Shown piece by piece: positions 44,602 through 54,156 of a DNA stretch of 64,000 nt. The DNA comes from Rhizobium sp. WYCCWR10014 (GTDB taxonomy: Bacteria; Pseudomonadota; Alphaproteobacteria; Rhizobiales; Rhizobiaceae), in contig NZ_LXFU01000049.1 of assembly GCF_001657485.1 (NCBI RefSeq), positions 64,316 to 128,315 on the forward strand, in the 5' to 3' direction. Both the position numbers and the translations under genes were made by a program. Position 1 is the stretch's first letter. Every line of letters begins with the position of its first letter. The notes below the pieces were generated by a model. The model was given only the letters and a program-made list of their open reading frames with translations, was not told the DNA's origin and ran no database searches.

Positions 44602-46296
44602 TCAGGGCTTTTCAGCGATATCCCTTTCCGACATACCGATTCCCTCCAGAATCTTTTTCCGCAGGTAGGCGTCACGGCTTGGGTAGAGCGTCGAGGTCCG
44701 CATGGCAGCTTCCCCCTCGTGGAACCGAATGAACTGGCCGCCTGACTGAGGGGTCACCTGCCCCCAGTGCGGAACGCTGTTGCCGTTCGGATCGCCAGTC
44801 TTGATGAAGTTTGCGAGATAGGTGATGGCCATGTCGCGCATCGCGAAATCCGGGTCCGTCCACGGAAGCTGGTCACGATTGCCGGGGCGCAGCGAGCCGT
44901 TGAAATACCAGTTGTCTCCCGCATGCCAAGCGCGACGAAAGCCCTGATCCTTGCCCGGCGGCCAGTGGTCCCAATAGTAGAGATAGACGTTGGCGCTGCT
45001 GTGGGCTTTGGCGAATTCCGCCCCGAGGCGCACATATTCGAACATGTAGTCGTTCAACATCCGCAGCGATAATCGATAGGCTTCCACCGGGTCGTTCGTC
45101 TGGTAGAGCGGAAAGACGGCGTCGTCGACATTGCCCGCCTGGTGCGGTCGGATCGCCGCCAGCATCGCCTCATGCTGCTCGCCCTCGGTCATTTTCAGGT
45201 CGTTCGGCCGCAGTCCGGTATATTCGTCCGCCGTCTGCCCGATTATAATATCCAGACCGTCGAAATCGCCCGGCTGAAGCAGGTTTACCGACTCCTTGGT
45301 GAACACATAGTCGTCGATGGTATAGAACTGGTTCGTCGCGACGGCGCCTGTCATTGCACCGTAGAGCGTTTCCTTTCCGCCCTGCCAATTCTCCAGCCAG
45401 GTCTTGCTGTCGATCGCCCGAAGGTCGGCAAGCGTCACCGCTTTGCCGAAGAGCTTGTTGACCGCATCCTGGTTTTGCTGGGACTTCTTGGCAAAGTCGA
45501 CAACCTTCCCCGGCAGGAAGCCGGTGAAGCTCGATTGAATGAACGCGCGCTTGAAGAGACCCTTTGCCAGCGGCGTCCGGAGGAGCGCGACGGTGTTTTC
45601 GCCACCCGCCGACTGGCCGCCGATCGTCACGGTCTTCGGATCCCCTCCAAACGACTCCGCGTTCTTCTGTATCCAATGAAGGGCATCGACGAGATCGAGG
45701 ACCCCGAAATTGCCTTTCGGGCCCTTGCCACTGTCCTTGTCCATCTCCGGCAGCGACAGCCAGCCCATCGCTCCAAGGCGATATTGAACGGAAACGACGA
45801 CCACGCCTTTCGCGGCCAGTTGCGCGGCATAGAGGTCTTTCATCTCGCTCGAACCCAGGCGATTGGCGCCGCCGTGGATGAGCATATAAACGGGCAGCCG
45901 ATCGCCGGTGCTGTGGGCCGGGGTCCAGACCGCAAGGTTCAAGCCGCTGTCGCTGATCGGCGCCCGGCCGAGACTGTTTGGGTTCTGGAGCATCTGGTCG
46001 CCCCACTTGTCAGCCGCGACAACACCATCCCATGGCTTGACCGGCGGCGCCGGCTTCCAACGGTTTCCCCCACCGACATTTCCGGCGAATGGAATGCCGA
46101 GGAACTGGGTAACGCCGGGTGTGTCGCTCGGTACGCCCTCGACCCGGCCTCCGGTAACAGTCGCCAGCGTGATTGGCGCGGCTGCATCGGTCGCGTCCGC
46201 ACTGTTTGCCGCGCTCAGCAACAGGCTTGCCATCAGGACGATAGCACCCGTTCTACTCTTGCCGACGACAGCCTTGAACGTCCCACTCGTTCTCAT
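44602..46296 (-). CDS. type-B carboxylesterase
   Basis: The 564-residue exported enzyme has a signal peptide (AIVLMASLLLSAANSADA) and the alpha/beta carboxylesterase fold. TQFLGIPFAG is the first conserved strand, LPVYMLIHGGANRLG holds the oxyanion hole, and GGQSAGGEN is the nucleophile elbow (GQSAG where GESAG is usual). GQTADEYTG and a C-terminal HAGDNWYF region follow, with the acid and His. ATG 46296 begins MRTSGTF. It sits 52 bp after the solute-binding-like gene and 227 bp before the MRJP-like gene on the minus strand, inside the cluster. The ester substrate is unknown. Confidence 0.88.
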   Translation of the reverse strand: MRTSGTFKAVVGKSRTGAIVLMASLLLSAANSADATDAAAPITLATVTGGRVEGVPSDTPGVTQFLGIPFAGNVGGGNRWKPAPPVKPWDGVVAADKWGDQMLQNPNSLGRAPISDSGLNLAVWTPAHSTGDRLPVYMLIHGGANRLGSSEMKDLYAAQLAAKGVVVVSVQYRLGAMGWLSLPEMDKDSGKGPKGNFGVLDLVDALHWIQKNAESFGGDPKTVTIGGQSAGGENTVALLRTPLAKGLFKRAFIQSSFTGFLPGKVVDFAKKSQQNQDAVNKLFGKAVTLADLRAIDSKTWLENWQGGKETLYGAMTGAVATNQFYTIDDYVFTKESVNLLQPGDFDGLDIIIGQTADEYTGLRPNDLKMTEGEQHEAMLAAIRPHQAGNVDDAVFPLYQTNDPVEAYRLSLRMLNDYMFEYVRLGAEFAKAHSSANVYLYYWDHWPPGKDQGFRRAWHAGDNWYFNGSLRPGNRDQLPWTDPDFAMRDMAITYLANFIKTGDPNGNSVPHWGQVTPQSGGQFIRFHEGEAAMRTSTLYPSRDAYLRKKILEGIGMSERDIAEKP

Positions 46297-46348
46297 GCCT
46301 TCCTCCCAGGTTGATTGCTCTATCGCCGCGTGGAACAGCCGGTGCCAA

Positions 46349-47080
46349 TCAGGGCGGCACGACGACATCGGCGTGTCCGTTCAGCACCAGAGACAGGCGA
46401 ACAAAACCGCTCGCCTTCTGCTCCTTGACGAAAGCGCGCGTGAACGCGGCTGCGGCAGGGCGATCCGCACTGATGCCAACGGCCTGAGGAATGGCCATGA
46501 ACGGTTCCTGCATCACTGCAAAGTCGGTCTTGTCGCGAGCAACGATCGACATGGCCTGCCGCACGCCCGCCAGACCATCGAGATCTCCGGCCGTCAAAGC
46601 CGCCACCGCTTCCGGAAAACTGTCGAAACGGATCAGTTCGCCGGCTCCGCCCTGTCTTGAGAGGAACAGTTCATAGGCACTTCCCTTGACGGCGCCGATT
46701 TTCAGTCGCAGCCGTTCCACGTCCTTCAGGCCCAATGTCCCCGCAGCGCGGCGTATCAGAAATGCGCCTTCTATCTGGACATAAGGTTCGCTGTAGGCGA
46801 TGCGCTCGGCTCGCTGCGGATCGATTGCGAGGAAACACACGTCCCACTCCCCGGTGCCGACACTTGCGGACACATCGCCGGCTTTGTCGTAATGGCGAAA
46901 GCGGATCGGGAGCGAGAGTTTTTCTGCAAGCGAGCGTGCGAGGTCCACCGACACGCCCGTCGGCGTCTCGTCCGTCGGCCCGCGCCGAACCAGCACGACA
47001 TTGCCGTGATTGAGGGCGCAGACCAGCGTTCCGGAAGGAGCGATCTCACTGCGGATCGCCTCAAGGTCAAAATCGCTCAC
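46349..47080 (-). CDS. family 3 solute-binding-like protein without signal peptide
   Basis: The 243-residue product has the amino-acid/family 3 periplasmic-binding fold: GVSVDLARSLAEKLSLPIRF, GEWDVCFLAIDPQRAERIAYSEPY, and LRLKIGAVKGSAYELFL. It begins MSDFDLEAIRSEIAPSG with no signal peptide. The start is GTG at 47078-47080 with AGGAGAAAACC upstream, so a longer secreted form is unlikely. A cytoplasmic role as a sensor or cyclohexadienyl-dehydratase-like enzyme is possible. It lies between the bicupin-like gene and the esterase. Confidence 0.8.
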   Translation of the reverse strand: MSDFDLEAIRSEIAPSGTLVCALNHGNVVLVRRGPTDETPTGVSVDLARSLAEKLSLPIRFRHYDKAGDVSASVGTGEWDVCFLAIDPQRAERIAYSEPYVQIEGAFLIRRAAGTLGLKDVERLRLKIGAVKGSAYELFLSRQGGAGELIRFDSFPEAVAALTAGDLDGLAGVRQAMSIVARDKTDFAVMQEPFMAIPQAVGISADRPAAAAFTRAFVKEQKASGFVRLSLVLNGHADVVVPP

Positions 47081-47116
47081 GGTTTTCTCCTGATGCTGAA
47101 CTCATACCTTCCGGGA

Positions 47117-47857
47117 CTAGATGGATTTCATCCACTCATCTTCGGTCGGGAACTGCGTGATCATCAGTTCCAGCCCATCCTCGCCAGCCGTGATGGTCGG
47201 CGCAGGATCGTCGAACCGCACGAACATCAGCGAGAAGGGATGATAGGTCCGGCCTTCATGGATGAGACTGCCGTTGAGGACGATCAGGTACTGGCCGCCG
47301 CTGCCGCTCGGATCGGGCGCCTGCGCCGCCATGGTCGGCCCCAGCCGGAAAACCTTGCAGTTCATGCCATCATCACCCGGCTGCTCCTCGATGATGGTGT
47401 CGACAGTCAACTCGGTGCGATTGCGGAGAACCGGCTCTATCGACAGCGCCACGGCACCCGACGTGCGATGACGGCGTTTGGTGGGTTTAAGCTTTTCGCG
47501 AACGTTCGGCGTCGTCAGGTAGACGAGCCCGGCGTCGGTCTTGCTGCGCAAAGTCAGGTATGACAGTCCCTGTTCGCTGGCGATCAGCGGGCCATAGCCG
47601 GTGTGATGGTCGGCGTAATGCACGGTAACGAGACGCACTTCGTCGCGGCCGATCGTGCCGCTCCCGGCGATGAAGACCTGGAACTGGTCGACGATGTGGA
47701 AATGCGAGTCGAGCTTTTGATGAGCGTTCAAATCGAGCCGGAAGGCCTGTGGATCGGGGGCGGCAATGTCCGAGTTCTTGCCGAACATGTTGATCTTCCA
47801 GGATTGGCCGCGGCGAAAGCGGGTCGCTTCTTTTTCGGTGTAGGACGCAGTTTGCAT
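47117..47857 (-). CDS. two-domain cupin-like protein
   Basis: The 246-residue protein is unrecognised by name. The N-terminal half resembles a cupin: SHFHIVDQFQVFIAGSGTIG (two His plus Gln) and VHYADHHTGYGPL with more His. The C-terminal half (QYLIVLNGSLIHEGRTYHPFSL, MFVRFDDPAPTITAG) looks like a second cupin barrel with fewer metal ligands. This is the candidate for the enzyme served by the adjacent rubredoxin and reductase, which is inference. ATG 47857 has a GGAGGATC site. Confidence 0.72.
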   Translation of the reverse strand: MQTASYTEKEATRFRRGQSWKINMFGKNSDIAAPDPQAFRLDLNAHQKLDSHFHIVDQFQVFIAGSGTIGRDEVRLVTVHYADHHTGYGPLIASEQGLSYLTLRSKTDAGLVYLTTPNVREKLKPTKRRHRTSGAVALSIEPVLRNRTELTVDTIIEEQPGDDGMNCKVFRLGPTMAAQAPDPSGSGGQYLIVLNGSLIHEGRTYHPFSLMFVRFDDPAPTITAGEDGLELMITQFPTEDEWMKSI

Positions 47858-47909
47858 CGATTGATCCTCCTTGGGCCGTCGCGCCGATTTGCTTCAATGG
47901 TGATGCGCT

Positions 47910-49151
47910 TCAATGGTGATGGGGTGGCGGAAACTCGACATCGAGCGCTGCGGCAAGCGCGTCCCGGTCCATCCCGATCATCTCGTGCAATTTGCCGAAC
48001 TGCTGTGGGGCGTTGATTGTCTGGACGGCAACGAGACGATCGCGCTTGAAGCCCAGAACCGAAAACGCGCCGCTGGCCGGTGCGTTCAGCACAGCTTCCA
48101 TGTCGGCGCCGTTCACCTCGCCCGACATCTGGATCTGGATGGCGGCCTGATGCGACCAATAGCGCGGCAGACGCTTGGGCGGCGGTGACGCCCCGGTGAT
48201 TGCCACAGCAACGATCTTCGCCTGATCCTGCCCGGGATTGACCGCTTCGTTTCGGACGTGGCGTCCGAGCACCGGATCGTACCAAGCGGAGCAATCGCCA
48301 ACGGCATAGACGGCCGGGTGCGATGAACGCCCGATCTCGGAAACGAGAATGCCGTTGTTCACCTCAAGGCCCGCGTCGCGCGCCAAGTTTTCATGGGGTG
48401 CCGCCCCGATCGCCAGCACGACGATATCGGCCTCAATCTGCTCGCCATCGCTTAAGGTGACTAGATCAATACCCCGGCCGCCGTCGCGGGCGATCGTCGT
48501 CACCACGGCACCGAAGCGAACATGAAGCCCCTGGTTCAGATGCCGGTCGAGCACGTAATTAGCGATCGACTTGCTGACCGTCCGCTCCATCAGCCTGGAA
48601 CCGGCCTCGATGACCGTGACGTCGCGGCCCTTTGCCAAAGCCATTGCGGCGATTTCCATGCCGATCAGCCCGCCGCCGATGATCGCGACCGACTTTGCGC
48701 CGGCAAGGCGCGCCTTCAATCCGATCAGATCATCATGCGTGCGCAGGGTGTGGGCGACGCCGTCGGCATCCACAGACGTGGGCAAACGACGGGGTTCGGC
48801 CCCACAGGCGAGGATCAGGCGCCCGTAAGGAAAGCGCGCTCCATCCTCGGAGAGTGCATAACTTTCCGCTACATTCAACGCGACGATCTTTACAGCCTGA
48901 ATGAGGTCGATCCGGTTCGAGGCGTAGAAGGTCTCCGGGCGGAGCGGCGTCAGTGTATAGTCGTCCTTCGACAGCGCTTCTTTCGAGAGCGGCGGACGAT
49001 GGTAGGGAAGGACGTTCTCCTGCGTCACCAGCATGATGGAGCCGTCATATTTGGCGCCGCGCAATGCGGCCGCAACAGCGACCCCGGAATGGGACGCACC
49101 AATGATCAAGATATCAGACATCAAAGGTTCGGCGATACGATCGCGGGTCAT
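47910..49151 (-). CDS. FAD-dependent ferredoxin/rubredoxin reductase
   Basis: The 413-residue flavoprotein is of the class I oxidoreductase type found with oxygenases. It has an FAD motif (LIIGASHSGVAVAAALRGA), PYHRPPLSKEAL, the NAD motif IIGGGLIGMEIAAMAL, and VYAVGDCSAWYDPVLG near residue 300. It likely passes electrons from NADH to rubredoxin. The start ATG 49151 overlaps the rubredoxin stop (ATGA); MSDILII at 49121 is an alternative. It is followed by the bicupin-like gene. Confidence 0.9.
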   Translation of the reverse strand: MTRDRIAEPLMSDILIIGASHSGVAVAAALRGAKYDGSIMLVTQENVLPYHRPPLSKEALSKDDYTLTPLRPETFYASNRIDLIQAVKIVALNVAESYALSEDGARFPYGRLILACGAEPRRLPTSVDADGVAHTLRTHDDLIGLKARLAGAKSVAIIGGGLIGMEIAAMALAKGRDVTVIEAGSRLMERTVSKSIANYVLDRHLNQGLHVRFGAVVTTIARDGGRGIDLVTLSDGEQIEADIVVLAIGAAPHENLARDAGLEVNNGILVSEIGRSSHPAVYAVGDCSAWYDPVLGRHVRNEAVNPGQDQAKIVAVAITGASPPPKRLPRYWSHQAAIQIQMSGEVNGADMEAVLNAPASGAFSVLGFKRDRLVAVQTINAPQQFGKLHEMIGMDRDALAAALDVEFPPPHHH

Positions 49152-49351
49152 CCGACGACCACCATGTCGAACTCGCTTTTTCGAGCGCCGCACTCCGGGC
49201 AAACCCAATCATCGGGCACGTCTTCCCAGCGGGTGCCCGGCGGCACGCCGCCGTCGGGATCTCCAAGCGCCTCGTCGTAGACATACGCGCACAGGACGCA
49301 CTGCCACACCTTGAAGCCGCTGCGGTCGACGACCTCCGCGGACGGAACCAT
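49148..49351 (-). CDS. rubredoxin
   Basis: This 67-residue rubredoxin carries one Fe bound by Cys18-x2-Cys21 (WQCVLC) and Cys51-x2-Cys54 (CPECG). It also has the conserved Y-V-Y-D and P-D-D-W-V residues. It is a small electron carrier. The start is ATG 49351 with a GGGAGG site 10 bases upstream; an in-frame GTG at 49366 is less likely. It is divergent from lysR across about 118 bp. Usually rubredoxin with such a reductase serves an alkane hydroxylase, but none is present. Confidence 0.95.
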   Translation of the reverse strand: MVPSAEVVDRSGFKVWQCVLCAYVYDEALGDPDGGVPPGTRWEDVPDDWVCPECGARKSEFDMVVVG

Positions 49352-49436
49352 TGTTTTTCCTCCCACAAACTCGAATTTGAGCGAGGCTACCTCAAGAGTT
49401 TTGGTATCTCCAGATGTTCTGCCATACTATCAGTCA

Positions 49437-49449
49437 TAGCATTTCGGCA
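49437..49449. promoter_or_regulatory. LysR-type T-N11-A element upstream of lysR
   Basis: TAGCATTTCGGCA lies 20 bases before the lysR ATG, in the lysR-rubredoxin divergent region. The segment TTTCGGCATATCTC (49442-49455) is repeated exactly at 58706-58719 upstream of the capA-transporter operon. Confidence 0.6.
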
Positions 49450-49469
49450 TATCTCAGGGAGAAGACGAC

Positions 49470-50381
49470 ATGGACATCCGGCAACTTGCTTATTTCGTCC
49501 GCGTGGCGGAACTCGGAAGCTTCAGCCGCGCATCGGCTTTCCTGCATATCGCCCAGCCCGCACTGAGCCGACAGGTCCGAAACCTGGAGACGGAGTTGAA
49601 GGAGCGGCTCCTGCTTCGTAATGGACGAGGCGTCGAGCTCACCGAGGCCGGCGAACGTCTGCTTGACAATGCGCGTGGCATTCTTCGGCAGATCGAGCGC
49701 ACCTACGAGGACATCGAGAATTCTCGAACAGGGAAATCCGGAAAGGTCGGAATAGGTTTGCCTGCCACGATCTCGACCGCAATCGCGACCGCGCTCATAC
49801 GCAAGCTGAGAGAGGAATTGTCGGACGCTCAGGTGATGCTCGTCCACGGACGATCGAACCAGCTTCAGGAATGGATCCTGTCCGGCCGCCTCGACATGGC
49901 GATCATGTACGACGCTCCATCGTCCCCGATGTTGGAAATCCACGACCTCGTCGAGGAGAACCTTTATCTCATTGGCCGCGAGGGCGCGTTCAAAGATGAA
50001 AAGCCGGTACATCTGGAGTCAATTGCCGACGTGCCAATGGTCATCGCCTGCAGACCCAACAGCACCCGGGTATTACTCGATTCCGAACTCGCGCGGCTTG
50101 GCCAGAAGCTCAATATCGTTTTTGAATTGGACCCTCTCGATACGATGTTCGACCTTGTGAGGGATGGCTACGGCTTCACGGTGGCGTCGATCCGCACGCT
50201 GGCATCCAAGGGTCCCGACGCGCGGCATGGATTGGAACTGCGCAAAATTGTCGGACCCGAATTGATCCTCTCCGTTCAACTGGTGCAGCCCGCTCGCCGA
50301 TTGTCGAACAGGCTGCACGAAGCGGCTTTTCGTATATTGCGCGACCTCAGCATGGATCTCCTGGGGAGCAAGCCAACGTGA
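49470..50381 (+). CDS. LysR-family transcriptional regulator
   Basis: The 303-residue product has the N-terminal winged helix-turn-helix (MDIRQLAYFVRVAELGSFSRA, then HIAQPALSRQVRNLE) and the LysR substrate-binding domain. It is most like the Nac/CynR-type branch. It is divergent from the rubredoxin operon and its gene lies in the centre of the cluster, so it probably controls both arms. The T-N11-A element near its start fits autoregulation. The inducer is unknown. It ends 69 bp from the D-2-hydroxyacid dehydrogenase gene, convergent with it. Confidence 0.92.
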   Translation: MDIRQLAYFVRVAELGSFSRASAFLHIAQPALSRQVRNLETELKERLLLRNGRGVELTEAGERLLDNARGILRQIERTYEDIENSRTGKSGKVGIGLPATISTAIATALIRKLREELSDAQVMLVHGRSNQLQEWILSGRLDMAIMYDAPSSPMLEIHDLVEENLYLIGREGAFKDEKPVHLESIADVPMVIACRPNSTRVLLDSELARLGQKLNIVFELDPLDTMFDLVRDGYGFTVASIRTLASKGPDARHGLELRKIVGPELILSVQLVQPARRLSNRLHEAAFRILRDLSMDLLGSKPT

Positions 50382-50449
50382 AGGTGTTGCCTGGAATGTT
50401 CTCCGGGTAAAACCGCAGAGGCGCTATTCTTTGAAAGAGCGGCGGAACG

Positions 50450-51433
50450 TCAGAATCCGGTATCCAGACCCATATTGACGACGCGCTCGGGACGCCCATC
50501 CAAAAATGCTTCGATGAGGCGGACGGCGTCTCCGTAGTAGGTACCCAACATGTCCCTGGTGAAATATCCAAGGTGCGGGGTGATCACGACGTTCGACAGG
50601 CTGCGGAATGGATGATCGACGGGCAGCGGCTCTTTTTCGTAGACGTCCAGCCCCGCTCCCGCAATCGATCTTGAGCGCAACGCGGCAATAAGCGCGGGCT
50701 CGTCAACGATGGCGCCGCGGGCGGTATTGATGATGTAGGCGGTCTTTTTCATCGCCTGCAATTCGGTCGCTCCGACGATGCCTCGCGTTCGGTCGCTCAA
50801 CGCCAGATGGATCGTGACGACGTCGCTGGTGGCAAAAAGCTCTTGCTTCGATACCAGACGCGCACCGGCTGCCTCCGCCTGCTCCGCCGTCATGTTCTGG
50901 CTCCAGGCCTGCAGCTCCATGCCGAACACCTTGCCGATCTCCGCGACCCTCCTGCCGAGGCCGCCGAGGCCAAGAATGCCGAGGACCTTGCCTCCCACCG
51001 TCGTCCCTGCCCGGGTCTGCCAGCCCCCGCTGCGCATGCTGCGATCTTCCGAAGCGATATGTCTCGTTGCCGACAAGATCAGACCCCAGACGAGCTCGGC
51101 AACGCCGCCGGCGCCGGCCCCGCTGACGGGAGTGTTCGAGACGAGGATGCCGCGGCTCGCGGCTGTCGCGATATCCACCGTATCGTAGCGCTTGCCGGTG
51201 ACAACGATGTACTTCAGCCGCGGCAGCCGGCAGACCAATTCCCCTGGAATCGGCATCCTTTCGCGGAGAGTGCAGATTATGTCGAATTCGGCGAGCTCGC
51301 GCGCGGCCTCATCCGGCAGTGCCAGCGGACGGTCGAAGACGACGACATTTGCGCGGGATTTCAAACCTTCCCAATCGGCGACCTCCTGAGAATTACCCAG
51401 ATAATCGTCAAGAATGGCGATGTTCGGTTTCAT
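50450..51433 (-). CDS. D-2-hydroxyacid dehydrogenase
   Basis: The 327-residue product is an NAD(P)-dependent D-isomer-specific 2-hydroxyacid dehydrogenase. It has a Rossmann motif LGILGLGGLGRRVAEIGKVFG, catalytic Arg in NTARGAIVDEPAL, Glu in LDVYEKEPLP, and His in VVITPHLGYF. The ATG 51433 gives MKPNIAILDD. It is the last gene of the transporter operon, 50 bp after the binding-protein gene. It probably oxidises or reduces a small 2-keto/2-hydroxy acid from the imported compound; the substrate is unknown. Confidence 0.9.
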   Translation of the reverse strand: MKPNIAILDDYLGNSQEVADWEGLKSRANVVVFDRPLALPDEAARELAEFDIICTLRERMPIPGELVCRLPRLKYIVVTGKRYDTVDIATAASRGILVSNTPVSGAGAGGVAELVWGLILSATRHIASEDRSMRSGGWQTRAGTTVGGKVLGILGLGGLGRRVAEIGKVFGMELQAWSQNMTAEQAEAAGARLVSKQELFATSDVVTIHLALSDRTRGIVGATELQAMKKTAYIINTARGAIVDEPALIAALRSRSIAGAGLDVYEKEPLPVDHPFRSLSNVVITPHLGYFTRDMLGTYYGDAVRLIEAFLDGRPERVVNMGLDTGF

Positions 51434-51483
51434 GGAGACCCCGCGCAAATGATCGTCGAACAGCTTGGCTTAAACTCCCCTAC

Positions 51484-53172
51484 TCATTGTCGCTGCCACT
51501 CCTCCGACCAGATCTGCAACGGGTCGAGCGTTCCCTGCCGGAAGTTCGTAAGGTCGGTGACGGTGACATAGGCACGCGGGTAGAAATAGAGCGGCAACAT
51601 GGGCAGATCGTCGGCAAAGATCTTCTGGACCGCCGCCCATTTCTGCTTTGCCGTCTCCGGATCGAGCGCCGCCTCGAGCTCGGATATGGCCTTGTCCATC
51701 TCCGGATTCGCATAGGCCGAGAAATTGTTGCCGACGCCATTGTTTTTTGGACCCGGAATGGCGTCGGATCCGAGCGCGATCCGCGGCGAAACGGATGGAG
51801 AAAAGTCGATCGAGGACATCATCAGAGCTTTGAACTTCCGCTTGCGCGCCATCTCACCGTTGAATTCCTGCAGGGGCACGAAGTTGTTGGTGATCTCGAT
51901 GCAGACATCCTTCAACTGGCTCTGGATGACCTGGGCAATCTGCTCTCTGGTCTGGTTACCCGCAGTGGAGACAAGCTCGAGCGAAAGACGCTCGCCTTTG
52001 TCATTGACACAGATGCCGTCATTGCCCGCTTTCCAGCCAGCGCTTTCGAGCAGTTCTTTCGACTTGTCGGCGTCATATGAGTAGAGAGTCATGTCCTTGT
52101 TATAATAGGCATTCTCGCTGCTCAGGATGCCGTTGGCGACGGGCTGCAGTCCTCCGAACAGTTCGTCGCTTATCGCTTGGCGGTCGATAGCGTAGAGGAT
52201 GGCCTGGCGCACCGCCTTATCCTTGAGGATCGGATTGTCGAAATTGACCGCGATGCGCTCGACATTCGTTCCGTAGGCAAGATGGTAGGTGAACTTGTCA
52301 GGCTGCTGGTTCTTGAGATCGAGCATCTGCGAAAAGCTGATTCCGCCCGGGCTGACGGGGACCGCATCGACCGATCCGGCGAGCAGATTCTGAAGCAACG
52401 AGGACGAATTGTCGCGATAGCTCAGGATTATCCGCTGCAGATGGGGCTTGTCTCCCGGCCACTTCGGATTGGGCGTGAACACCATGCGTGTTCCGATTTG
52501 ATAGTCGCTGAGCAGGAACGAGCCGTTCCAAAGGCCGGGATTGGTCGGCTGCAGATTGTAGAGCGATTGCTTGACATAGGCGTCGAGCGTTGGATTGGCC
52601 GCATAGACCGGACCTTCCAGATGCTCCGGAATGACCTGGTCCCAGGAATTATAGCTCGAAATGATCTGCGGGATCGTCAACACGACGGTTCGCTCGTCGA
52701 CGATCTCCAGCGCGGAGGCCCGCGTCCAGGAATTGTAGTTGGAGAAGCCGATCTTGGGATCGCGCGCCATTTTCCAGGTGAACTCGATGTCCTTCGAGGT
52801 AACCGGGACGCCGTCTCCCCAGACAAGCCCCTCCCTGAGCTTGAACGTGACCTTCATTCCCTTCTTGCCATCGGGAAGATCGACGATCTTGGCAAGACCG
52901 TTGTCGATCGTCGGCAGCGTTTCGCAAAGGATGCAGTGATTAACGACGTTCTCGTCGAATGCCGTTATCGGTCGGAGGGAATAGTTGATGACGAGGCGCT
53001 TGGTATTGTTGACTTGAACCAGCGGATGAAAATTCGTCAGGAACTGCAACTGTCCGACGACCAGTTGATCCTATGCCTGAGCCATAGCGCTGGCACTCGA
53101 CAGCGAGGTCAGCGCAGCCGTGGCGAGTGCCACGGTGACGAGCGATTTTAGTCTCTTCCCTGCAGATGTCAT
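51484..53172 (-). pseudogene. oligopeptide-type ABC transporter binding protein with in-frame amber stop
   Basis: ATG 53172 with a GGAGGACAAA site opens a family 5 extracellular binding protein. Residues 1-33 form a Sec signal peptide ending SAMAQA, then a TAG (53071-53073) at codon 34, then the mature sequence DQLVVGQLQFLTNFHPLVQV without interruption to 51484. A single C-to-T change from CAG would explain the TAG. The open part (about 521 codons) contains NNYSLRP-like and FTWKMARDPKIGFSNYNSW segments. Without suppression, secretion-competent protein would not be made. A TTG at 53049 could only give a leaderless product. The other transporter genes look intact. Confidence 0.8.
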
Positions 53173-53205
53173 TTTGTCCTCCATCAGACTTTGTTTTTGT
53201 TTTCT

Positions 53206-54156
53206 TCAGTGCGATCCCTTGCTCGTCTCCGAGCGAGGATCGAAGGCCGAGCGAACGCCATCGCCGACGAAATTGACGGCCATTACGGTGGTGAAGATCA
53301 GCAGTCCCGGATAGACGGCAAGCATCGGGGCCGAGATGATGAGCTGCTGTGCATTGGTCAGCATGTTCCCCCATGTCGGCGTCGGCGGAACGATGCCAAA
53401 GCCAAGGAAGCTCAGCGTGGATTCGAACAGGATGATGCGGCCGACCGACAAGGTCATCGCGACGATCAGAGGGGTGGCGATGTTCGGCAAAACGTGGACG
53501 AAAACGTTATATCGACCCTTGGCGCCGCTGACGGTTGCTGCCCTAACGTAATCGACGTCGCGTAACGTGATGGTGCCTGCCCTCGCTATTCTGGCGATCG
53601 TCGTCCAGTCGACGAGAGCGATGATGATGACAATCCTCAAGAAGACGGCGGCAGGCGACGTCGCCGCAGTCTGGCTGAGGCCAAGTTTCGTCAGATCGAC
53701 GGCGCCCAGGACGATCAGGACGGGGATGAGCGGCAGGGCGATGATGCAATCCGTCATCCGCATCAGCACGTTGTCGAACCTGCCGCCGATATAGCCTGCT
53801 GTGACGCCGATCCCGATGCCGATGATCCCGGTAATGAAGGTGGCGAGCAAACCGACGGCAATGGATACCTGGCCGCCATAGAGGAGCCGCAGCAGTACGT
53901 CGCGGCCAAGGTCGTCGGTGCCGAGCCAGTGCTGCGCTGACGGCGGCTTGAACCGGCGCAGGAGATTAGTGGCGTTGGCGTCTATTCCCGTCAGATAGGC
54001 GATGGGCCCGGCCATCGCGCAGGAAAGCATGAGAAGGATCACGAAAACCAGCGAGATCATCGCGAGCTTGTTGTCCCGGAAGCGCTGCCAGCGCTTGCTC
54101 CAGACCGAGTTCGAGTTGGCGCCCACCGGCGCCGTATCTGCGGTGACGATGCTCAT
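53206..54156 (-). CDS. oligopeptide-type ABC transporter permease (OppC-like)
   Basis: The 316-residue product is the second permease. It has about six membrane helices, the N-terminal FRDNKLAMISLVFVILLML and AQHWLGTDDLGRDVLLRLLYG motif typical of DppC/OppC, and an EAA loop (RAATVSGAKGRYNVFVHVLPN). The start overlaps the end of the first permease gene by four bases. It lies 33 bp upstream of the binding protein gene. Confidence 0.93.
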   Translation of the reverse strand: MSIVTADTAPVGANSNSVWSKRWQRFRDNKLAMISLVFVILLMLSCAMAGPIAYLTGIDANATNLLRRFKPPSAQHWLGTDDLGRDVLLRLLYGGQVSIAVGLLATFITGIIGIGIGVTAGYIGGRFDNVLMRMTDCIIALPLIPVLIVLGAVDLTKLGLSQTAATSPAAVFLRIVIIIALVDWTTIARIARAGTITLRDVDYVRAATVSGAKGRYNVFVHVLPNIATPLIVAMTLSVGRIILFESTLSFLGFGIVPPTPTWGNMLTNAQQLIISAPMLAVYPGLLIFTTVMAVNFVGDGVRSAFDPRSETSKGSH

